Translations under genes and position numbers: made by a program
The notes under the pieces: generated by a model
Database searches by the model: none
The model's input: only the letters and a program-made list of their open reading frames with translations
What the model was told of the DNA's origin: nothing
Source: Nocardioides phosphati
Lineage (GTDB): Bacteria; Actinomycetota; Actinomycetes; Propionibacteriales; Nocardioidaceae
DNA length: 64,000 nt
Assembly (NCBI RefSeq): GCF_014646375.1
Contig: NZ_BMNI01000004.1
Coordinates: 62,001 to 126,000 of the forward strand
Direction: 5' to 3'
In this document: positions 42,663-49,740 of the stretch, in pieces
How positions within the stretch are numbered: the stretch's first letter is position 1
Layout: each line of letters opens with the position of its first letter

Positions 42663-45600
42663 CAAGTCAGTCCAAAGTAGCGGTCGAAGAAGGCAGCGAG
42701 CTTGTCGAGCACGCTCTGCTTCTTCAGCGCATGGTTGCCGCCGGCGGCGAACCTGGAGACGGGCGGCAGGATCTTCGTGATGGCGGTGCCCGCAGTGGGG
42801 ATCGCACCGTCCCGGAAGGCTTCCGCGACGAAGGCACGGGTCTCGTCGGGCTTTAGCCCCTCGGCCACGATGAGCGCTTCGAGCTCCTCGGTCTTCTTGG
42901 CCTCGACGAACCGGCGCCAGTCCTCGCTGGTGTCGTCGCTGACGTTGACCGAGTCCACGAACGCGAGGATGAGGTCGCGCTTGTTGCGCAGCGTGATGCT
43001 GGAGTCGATGGCGCGCTGGATGTTCATCAGCGCCGTCATCTCGACGTCGGAGCCGTTGCCGCGGGCCTGACGCCACTGCTCGACGAGAAGCAGGATGTAG
43101 TCGACGTTGACCTCGACCTGTTTGATGAGCTCGATCTCGAAGACGACGTCGTCGTTGATCGACTCCTTCTCGGCCGCGTCCTGGCTGCGGAACTCGGCGT
43201 ACAGGTTGAGGTAGATGCTGCGGTAGTCCTGGAACTCCCGCTCGGACAGCAGCTCGTGGCCGGCGAAGTCGTCGAACGAGACGAGGATGTTCCTCAGCCG
43301 CAGGATCGCCCCGAAGAGCGCGATGAACTGCTTCTGCGCAGCCTCGCCGACGATCGGCAAGTCCAGCGGGAACAGCGCGATGAGATCCGCGACGAGCTTG
43401 GAGTACTCGCCGTAGTAATCGGCGTAGGGCTTGAGCAGGACGACGCCGCGGGCGTCCTTGTTGCCGAACAGTGAGAGCGCGTCGTTGGTGGCCTGCTCCA
43501 GGTCGCGGAAGCTGACGATGTTGCCGTAGGTCTTGACCGAGTTCAGGATCCGGTTGGTGCGCGAGTAGGCCTGGATCAGGCCGTGGGAGCGCAGGTTCTT
43601 GTCGACCCACAGCGTGTTGAGGGTGGTGGCGTCGAAGCCGGTGAGGAACATGTTGACGACGATGAGGAGGTCGAGTTCCCGGTTCTTCAGCCGCTGCGAC
43701 AGATCCTTGTAGTAGTTCTGGAAGCGGTCGGCCGAGGTGTCGAAGCTGGTGCCGAACATGCCGTTGTAGTCCTGGACCGCATCTTCGAGGAAGTCGCGCG
43801 AGCTTTGGTCGAGGTCGTGAGTCTCGAACTCCTCCTCGCCAAGGAGGCCGCCATCAAGGTCCTCGTTTGCGGCGTAGCTGAAGATCAGTCCGACCTTGAG
43901 CGGCTGGTACGCCGGGTTGGCGATCTCCCGCTCGCGCTGCTGTTCCTCGAACTCCTTGTAGTAGCGCTTGGCCGCGTCGATCGAGGCGGTGGCGAACATG
44001 GAGTTGAAGCCGGCGACCCGCTTCTCCCCCAGCCTGTAGGTCGAGTTGCGGCGGGTCTTCTGGTCGAAATGATCGAGGATGTACGACGTCACGGCCCCGA
44101 CGCGCTCCGGGCTGAGGAGCGCCGCCTCGGTGTTGATGGCCGCGACCTGCTTGTCCGTCAGCGTGTCCGGGATCTTGAGGGTGTTGACGTAGTCGATGCG
44201 GAACGGAAGGACGTTCTTGTCGCTGATCGCGTCGACGATCGTGTAGGTGTGCAGCTTGTCGCCGAAAGCCTGCTCGGTGGTGCGCAGTTGCGGGTTGCCG
44301 CTCGAGCCGGCGTTCTCGGCGAAGATCGGTGTTCCGGTGAACCCGAACAGGTTGTACTTCTTGAACGCCTTGGTGATCGCCACGTGCATGTCGCCGAACT
44401 GGCTGCGGTGGCACTCGTCGAAGATCACGACCAGGTGCCCGCTGTAGATCTCGTGCTTGGCGTTGGCCTTGATGAAGCGGTCGAGCTTCTGGATCGTGGT
44501 GACGATGATCCGCGAAGCCGGGTCCTCGAGCCGCCGCTTGAGGTGGGAGGTGTTGGTGGTGCCGTCGACGGCGCCCTTCTCGAACCGGTCGTACTCGCGC
44601 TGGGTCTGGTAGTCGAGGTCCTTGCGGTCCACGACGAACAGCACCTTGTCGACGGACGTCAGCTTGCTCGCCAATTGCGCGGCCTTGAACGACGTTAGCG
44701 TCTTGCCGGATCCGGTCGTGTGCCAGACGTAGCCGCCGGCAGCGACAGTGCCGAGCTGCCTGTAGTTGGTGGAGGTCTCGATCCGCTGGAGGATCCGCTC
44801 GGCCGCGACGATCTGGTATGGCCGCATCACCAGCAGGTTCCGGTCGACGTCGAACACGCAGTACTTCGTCAGGATGTTGAGCAGCGTGTGCTTGGCGAAG
44901 AACGTCTTGGTGAACCCGGTCAGGTCAGCGATCGCTCGGTTGTTGGCGTCCGCCCACCAACTCGTGAACTCGAACGTATTGGACGACTGCTTCTTCCCGC
45001 GCCTGCCACCGACCGTCTCGTTGACGTGCCGGTCGCGGGTGGTGTTGGAGTAATACTTCGTCAGCGTGCCGTTGCTGATCACGAACAGTTGGACGTACTG
45101 GAACAGCCCAGAGTCGGCCCAGAAGCTCTCGCGCTGGTAGCGGTTGATCTGGTTGAACGCCTCCCGGATGTCGACCCCGCGACGCTTGAGCTCGATGTGC
45201 ACCATCGGCAGCCCGTTGACCAGCACGGTCACGTCGTAGCGGTTGCTCCGGGCGCCGTCGACCTCGTATTGGTTGATCACCTGGAGCCGGTTGTTGTGGA
45301 CGTTGGCCTTATCGATCAAGTAGATGTTCTTGGCCGTGCCGTCGTCGCGCTTGAGCACCTGGATGTGATCGGCCTGGATGCGCATGGTCTTCTCGACGAT
45401 CCCGTCGTTCTTGCCGGCGATCGACTCGGCGAACAGCCGCTGCCATTCGGCATCGGAGAACTCGATCTTGTTCAACGCCGCCAGTTGGGTGCGGAGGTTC
45501 GCCTCCAGCGCTGAGGCGCTGGTGACCGGGAGGTACTCGTACGCCTGCCCCTGCAGGAGCCTGACGAGCTCGGCCTCCAGCTCGGCCTCGCTCTGGTAGC

Positions 45601-45718
45601 CAGACCCATCTGCAGCGTCGGGCGAGAACTCGGCGACGACCGTGCTCTCGTCGCTCACCGAGATCGGCTCGAAGTGCGTGGCGCTGCCGGCGGCGCCCAG
45701 CTCGGGGAACTCGGTCAC
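42662..45718 (-). CDS. hsdR: type I restriction enzyme, R (nuclease-translocase) subunit
   Basis: 1018 residues. Order: N-terminal PD-(D/E)XK nuclease (RYDVTVLVNGLPMVHIELKRRG seen as YDVTVLVNG and HIELKRRG near 165-178), SF2 helicase with Walker A HTTGSGKTLTSF near 335, DEAD-box variant VIFDECHRSQFGD near 433, motif III-like FGFTGTPIF near 460, and motif VI region VNMFLTGFDATTLN to IQAYSRTNRI near 690-725, then a C-terminal helical domain for docking on the methylase. Overlaps hsdS by 4 bases. It should translocate and cut DNA lacking the host methylation mark. Confidence 0.95.
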   Translation of the reverse strand: MTEFPELGAAGSATHFEPISVSDESTVVAEFSPDAADGSGYQSEAELEAELVRLLQGQAYEYLPVTSASALEANLRTQLAALNKIEFSDAEWQRLFAESIAGKNDGIVEKTMRIQADHIQVLKRDDGTAKNIYLIDKANVHNNRLQVINQYEVDGARSNRYDVTVLVNGLPMVHIELKRRGVDIREAFNQINRYQRESFWADSGLFQYVQLFVISNGTLTKYYSNTTRDRHVNETVGGRRGKKQSSNTFEFTSWWADANNRAIADLTGFTKTFFAKHTLLNILTKYCVFDVDRNLLVMRPYQIVAAERILQRIETSTNYRQLGTVAAGGYVWHTTGSGKTLTSFKAAQLASKLTSVDKVLFVVDRKDLDYQTQREYDRFEKGAVDGTTNTSHLKRRLEDPASRIIVTTIQKLDRFIKANAKHEIYSGHLVVIFDECHRSQFGDMHVAITKAFKKYNLFGFTGTPIFAENAGSSGNPQLRTTEQAFGDKLHTYTIVDAISDKNVLPFRIDYVNTLKIPDTLTDKQVAAINTEAALLSPERVGAVTSYILDHFDQKTRRNSTYRLGEKRVAGFNSMFATASIDAAKRYYKEFEEQQREREIANPAYQPLKVGLIFSYAANEDLDGGLLGEEEFETHDLDQSSRDFLEDAVQDYNGMFGTSFDTSADRFQNYYKDLSQRLKNRELDLLIVVNMFLTGFDATTLNTLWVDKNLRSHGLIQAYSRTNRILNSVKTYGNIVSFRDLEQATNDALSLFGNKDARGVVLLKPYADYYGEYSKLVADLIALFPLDLPIVGEAAQKQFIALFGAILRLRNILVSFDDFAGHELLSEREFQDYRSIYLNLYAEFRSQDAAEKESINDDVVFEIELIKQVEVNVDYILLLVEQWRQARGNGSDVEMTALMNIQRAIDSSITLRNKRDLILAFVDSVNVSDDTSEDWRRFVEAKKTEELEALIVAEGLKPDETRAFVAEAFRDGAIPTAGTAITKILPPVSRFAAGGNHALKKQSVLDKLAAFFDRYFGLT

Positions 45719-46917
45719 GCGGCTTCCTCGAACGTCAGCAACCTGTCGCGGTAGTACTCGTATTGCTTGCGGCGCGCCTCGATCTCGGCGGGGAGACCAA
45801 TCGACAGGTCGCTGACGAGCGCATCAAACCGGTCCAGGATCGCGACGATCCTGGCCTGCTCTTTGAGCGATGGAAACGGAAAGCGCGCGTGCTCGAAGGT
45901 CGCCAGATTGATGTTCTCTTGCGCGCTGCCTTGTCCCCTCGACGCCAAGGTCGACTTGAACGATTGGAGTAGATACTCCACGTACTCAGGGGTGGTCGTC
46001 AAAGGGTCAGGAACCAACCCTACAACGCTATCCGGGAAGCAGGCGTCAAAGTCCAAGACTGCTGTTTCAGCGATATTCGCAGCAATCGTGATGCACACGG
46101 TTCCCCGCGGCCAGAGTTTACTCTGGGCCAAGCCCAGCTCGCTGTACGTCTGCGAATGCGCGGTCACCCGGTGACTGCTGTTCCTGATGTCCCCGGTCTG
46201 TATGAACGGGTAGGGCCCCCCATAAAGTTTGGCATCGTTTCGCGGTCGATGCTTCGACTTGCCTCGCCCAAATTCGGCTGCGACTTCATAGAGAGTTCGC
46301 CACTGACAGGCGGAGTTGCCAGAATTCAAGAGTGAATCGCGGTAATACGCATACTGGCTGGAGCGTTGTTCAAGTTCGGCTTCAAGTTCGGCTTCAAGCT
46401 CGACTTTCAGCGTCTCCATTTGATCGAGGATGGCAGCAATTTCACGCTGGACCGCCAGTGGCGGCACCGGAATTTTGGTGGCCTTCAGATCGCGCGACGA
46501 CAAATGCTTAACAGTTGATTGCTCGGTTCTGTCTTGGATCGTTTGAACAACAACCTTGGCGAGGTGGTGGAGGTAGGACGGCTCTATATCGAGCGAAAGC
46601 TCCTGGAGCCGGCAGACCCGCTGGTTCAACAAGGCTGGACCCCGCTGCCACCGAACCGCCCGAAAGTCGCCATCCATACCTATAAGCAAGTCGCCGGTCG
46701 AAACGAGATAGCGCTCGTCGTATTCACCCGAATAGAACGTCCCGGAATCGCCCGAGTTCACATCGCGGATGCGGATCAGCGGGAGCCCTACGCCTTTATC
46801 GTTGAAAAGGCTCGACCTAAAGGCGAACCCACTAAAGACATCACAAACGTCGCCAAGGGCTCGGAACTCGACGCCGCCAGGACAATGCTCAGCGATGAGG
46901 TCGTCGATACGGCTCAT
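45715..46917 (-). CDS. hsdS: type I restriction enzyme, S (specificity) subunit
   Basis: 400 residues with two target-recognition domains (starts RALGDVCDVFSGFAFRSS near 20 and WRTLYEVAAEFGRGKSKHRP near 210) each followed by a conserved helix (PPLAVQREIAAILDQMETLK and SLKEQARIVAILDRFDALV). The central spacer helix carries a short repeat, LEAELEAELEQ, coded by 12-base units at 46369-46404; in classical EcoR124-type enzymes such repeats set the distance between the two halves of the DNA target. Base composition in the recognition domains is visibly less GC-rich than the surroundings, as expected for domains that are exchanged between strains. Overlaps mrr and hsdR by 4 bases each. Confidence 0.93.
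   Translation of the reverse strand: MSRIDDLIAEHCPGGVEFRALGDVCDVFSGFAFRSSLFNDKGVGLPLIRIRDVNSGDSGTFYSGEYDERYLVSTGDLLIGMDGDFRAVRWQRGPALLNQRVCRLQELSLDIEPSYLHHLAKVVVQTIQDRTEQSTVKHLSSRDLKATKIPVPPLAVQREIAAILDQMETLKVELEAELEAELEQRSSQYAYYRDSLLNSGNSACQWRTLYEVAAEFGRGKSKHRPRNDAKLYGGPYPFIQTGDIRNSSHRVTAHSQTYSELGLAQSKLWPRGTVCITIAANIAETAVLDFDACFPDSVVGLVPDPLTTTPEYVEYLLQSFKSTLASRGQGSAQENINLATFEHARFPFPSLKEQARIVAILDRFDALVSDLSIGLPAEIEARRKQYEYYRDRLLTFEEAA
46369..46404. repeat. 12-bp repeats in the hsdS spacer
   Basis: Two exact copies of TTCAAGTTCGGC (46369-46392) and a third with two differences. Encodes LEAE units in the central helix of HsdS. Change of copy number by slippage would keep the frame but alter spacing of the two recognition domains. 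Confidence 0.85.
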
Positions 46918-47831
46918 TCGAAGAAGTCCTCGTCGATCTCGACGACACGGTAGGTGTCCTTGACCTGGATTCCGACGCCGTAGCGAATCATCAGGCGGAC
47001 CAGGCGAGACCCGTCAATGAGGATCAGCCGAGCCGGGATCTCGCGTGCGTACGCCTCTGCACCGACCGAGAACCTGGCTGTCGTGATGAAGACGCCGGAG
47101 TCGGCCTTTCCGCTGAGAGCTCCGACGAACGCCTGTAGGTCTGGCCGCCCGACGGAGCTGTCGAGCGCGTACCGCTTGGCTTGGATGTAGACGCGGCTCA
47201 GTCCGAGGGCATCTTGGTCGATGACCCCGTCGATGCCACCGTCGCCCGACTGCTTCGTAACGTTGGCCGCGCCGCCGGCTCCGCCGTATCCCATGGCGAC
47301 CAGCAGCTTGACGACGGCGTGCTCGAAGAACGTCGGCGAGTTGCCCAGGAGACGTGCGAGAAGCTCCGACGCGACCGCATCGTCGATCCGCGCGATCCCC
47401 TGCTCGACCTGCTCGGTCGGGTCCAGGTCGACCTGGTCGGGGCCGACCGAGGAAGCGGTCGATTCGGTCTTGGTGCTTGCGATGTACTCGGTGATGCCGG
47501 AGTTCGGGTCAGCAGCCATCATCTTGAAGTCACGCTCCCGAAGATCACCTACATGCGTCGTAAGCACGTTCCTGCCGGCGTCGGTGATCGTGTAGTGGCC
47601 ACGCGACGGACGCGTCAAGGCCCCCACGTTCGTCAGAAACGACAAGGCCCAGCCGATGCGGTTGGCGTACTTGGGCTGACCCGAGCCCAGCACCTCGCTG
47701 GTCTGCACCTCAGTGAGCGCAGCGCGAGCGACGACCGCAGCGTTGATGTCGCTTCGTCCGCGCACGACACCGTCGCTCAGCACATCAAGCACCGGCGCCA
47801 TGAAGCCTTCCCAGTTCGGCATCGAGTCCAT
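46914..47831 (-). CDS. mrr: Mrr-type restriction endonuclease embedded in the hsd operon
   Basis: 305 residues. N-terminal winged-helix Mrr_N-like domain (MAPVLDVLSDGVVRGRSDI, YANRIGWALSFLTNVGALTRP, HYTITDAGR) and C-terminal Mrr catalytic domain (FFEHAVVKLLVAMGYGGAG, GDGGIDGVIDQDALG, VYIQAKRYA): the D...QxK nuclease motif is complete. Mrr enzymes cut methylated DNA in E. coli. The gene lies between hsdM and hsdS with overlaps of 1 and 4 bases, so it is translated together with the methylase. It may act on foreign methylation patterns or be tethered to the complex. Confidence 0.9.
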   Translation of the reverse strand: MDSMPNWEGFMAPVLDVLSDGVVRGRSDINAAVVARAALTEVQTSEVLGSGQPKYANRIGWALSFLTNVGALTRPSRGHYTITDAGRNVLTTHVGDLRERDFKMMAADPNSGITEYIASTKTESTASSVGPDQVDLDPTEQVEQGIARIDDAVASELLARLLGNSPTFFEHAVVKLLVAMGYGGAGGAANVTKQSGDGGIDGVIDQDALGLSRVYIQAKRYALDSSVGRPDLQAFVGALSGKADSGVFITTARFSVGAEAYAREIPARLILIDGSRLVRLMIRYGVGIQVKDTYRVVEIDEDFFE

Positions 47832-49402
47832 CAGTTGGCCCCTTCCAGGTCGGCCACGATCGCGTCGATCTGGGCGCGGAGCTTAGACTGATTCTCGACG
47901 ATCCGGGCGATCTCGGCGTTGAGCTCGGTTATGTCGACGGCGACGCGGGTGTCCTCAGCTTCGACGTAGGAGCTGACGGCGATGTTGTAGCCGTTGTCGG
48001 CGATCACCGCGTGGTCGACCAGGGTCGCGAAGTGCGGCACGTCCTCGCGGTGGGCGAACGCGTCGAGGATAGTCTGCTGGTGCTCGGTCGTGAGCTTGTT
48101 CTTGTTGCCCTGTCGGCTGAACAACGCGGAGCCGTCGATGAACAGGATCCTGTTGTCGGACTTGGACTTCTTGAGCACGATCACGCAGGTCGCGATCGTC
48201 GTACCGAAGAAGAGGTCCGGCGGGAGCTGGATGACTGCGTCGACGAAGTTGTTGTCGACGAGGTACTTGCGGATCTTCTGCTCGGCGCCGCCGCGATAGA
48301 GGACGCCGGGGAACTCAACGATCGCCGCCGTGCCGTTGACCGCGAGCCAGCTGAGGATGTGCATCGTGAAGGCCAGGTCGGCCTTCGACTTCGGCGCCAG
48401 GACACCAGCGGGGGCGTAGCGCGGGTCGTTGATGAGCAGCGGGTTGGCATCGCCGTCCCACTTGATCGAGTACGGCGGGTTGGACACGATCGCCTCGAAC
48501 GGCTCATCGTCCCAGTGCGCCGGGTCGATCAGGGTGTCGCCGTGGGCGACGTCGAACTTCTCGTACGGGATGTCGTGCAGGAACATGTTGATCCGGCACA
48601 GGTTGTAGGTGGTCAGGTTGACCTCCTGGCCGAAGTAGCCCTGGCGGACCTTGCCGTGGCCGAGGACCTTCTCGTACTTCAGCAGCATCGAGCCCGAGCC
48701 GCAGGCCGGGTCGTAGACCTTGTTGACCTCGGTCTTGCCGACGACGGTGATGCGGGCGAGGAGCTCGGCGACTTCCTGGGGCGTGTAGTACTCCCCGCCG
48801 GACTTGCCGGCCGCCGAGGCGTACATCTGCATGAGGTATTCGTAGGCGTCGCCGAACAGGTCGTTGTTGTTCTCGCGGAAGGTGCCGCCGAGCGGGAGGT
48901 CGCCGATCGCGTCGAGCAGCTTGACGAGCTTCTCGTTGCGCTTGGCGACCGTGGGGCCGAGCTTGCTGCTGTTGACGTCGAGATCGTCGAAGAGGCCCTT
49001 GATGTCGTCCTCGGAGTTCGCACCGACGGCTGAGCCTTCGATGTTCTTGAAGACGCGGCTCAGGGTCTCGTTGAGGTTCTCGTCGTGGCGTGCCTTCTCG
49101 CGCACATTGGCGAACAGGTCGCCAGGCAGGATGTAGAAGCCCTTCTCCTTGACCGTCTCCTCGCGGCCGAACTCGGCGTCGGCGTTGGGCAGGCGGCGGT
49201 AATCGAAACCCTCGTTGCCGGCCAGCCGCTCGGCCTCGTCGAGGTACGCGGTCAGGTTCTCGGAGATGAAGCGGTAGAAGAGCGTGCCGAGGACATAGGT
49301 CTTGAAGTCCCACCCGTCGACGCTGCCGCGCAGGTCGTTGGCGATCCGCCAGATGGTCTTGTGGAGTTCTGTCCGCTCAGCTTCTTTGCTCGTCACGCTC
49401 AC
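47831..49402 (-). CDS. hsdM: type I restriction enzyme, M (DNA adenine methylase) subunit
   Basis: 523 residues from GTG 49402. N-terminal HsdM helical domain (LHKTIWRIANDLRGSVDGWD, YVLGTLFYRFISENL), then the N6-adenine methylase core: SAM motif YDPACGSGSMLLKYE near 229 and catalytic NPPYSIKW near 307; C-terminal coiled helix (ITELNAEIARIVENQSKLR). First gene of the operon hsdM-mrr-hsdS-hsdR-orf. Reaches 337 bases upstream to the relaxase gene with which it is divergent. Confidence 0.95.
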   Translation of the reverse strand: MSVTSKEAERTELHKTIWRIANDLRGSVDGWDFKTYVLGTLFYRFISENLTAYLDEAERLAGNEGFDYRRLPNADAEFGREETVKEKGFYILPGDLFANVREKARHDENLNETLSRVFKNIEGSAVGANSEDDIKGLFDDLDVNSSKLGPTVAKRNEKLVKLLDAIGDLPLGGTFRENNNDLFGDAYEYLMQMYASAAGKSGGEYYTPQEVAELLARITVVGKTEVNKVYDPACGSGSMLLKYEKVLGHGKVRQGYFGQEVNLTTYNLCRINMFLHDIPYEKFDVAHGDTLIDPAHWDDEPFEAIVSNPPYSIKWDGDANPLLINDPRYAPAGVLAPKSKADLAFTMHILSWLAVNGTAAIVEFPGVLYRGGAEQKIRKYLVDNNFVDAVIQLPPDLFFGTTIATCVIVLKKSKSDNRILFIDGSALFSRQGNKNKLTTEHQQTILDAFAHREDVPHFATLVDHAVIADNGYNIAVSSYVEAEDTRVAVDITELNAEIARIVENQSKLRAQIDAIVADLEGAN

Positions 49403-49740
49403 GGTGCGCAGTCTTCCAGTCGCCGCCGACGAATCCTCCGGAACCGCTTGATCGTGTCCAGATCGACCGTGGCCCGGGCGCCGTCAAACGCGCCCGTCCC
49501 TCATGTCCCGCATCTCTCTCCCCACCGTCTCCCGTCCTTCCACTTTGCCTGCCCCTGCCCCTGCCCCTGACGTCCATCACCAACCACCAATGGCTCCACA
49601 ATCTCGCTCTCATCTGACCCCTTCTCACACCCCCTTCCAGCGGCACGCATGCTACGAGAGTTCGTAGCGGGACGGGCGCCGATGTACCGCCTGACCTGTG
49701 GTTTCACGGTCATCGACGGTTGTTGAGGGAGGTCGTTCGC
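49403..49740. other. 338-base divergent region between hsdM and the relaxase gene
   Basis: Contains the promoters of both genes, three tandem TGCCCC units near 49550-49567, a 14-base dyad that may mark oriT (49651-49668), and a CTGACCTGTGGTTTC motif (49691-49705) that recurs as CTGACCTGCGGTTTC near the right end of the element. No gene. Confidence 0.6.
49651..49668. other. candidate origin of transfer (oriT) hairpin
   Basis: Perfect 7-base inverted repeat GCTACGA-GAGT-TCGTAGC, 73 bases upstream of the relaxase start. MobF relaxases bind a hairpin next to the nick site, normally just upstream of or near their own gene. Position and shape fit; the nick site is not identified. Confidence 0.5.
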
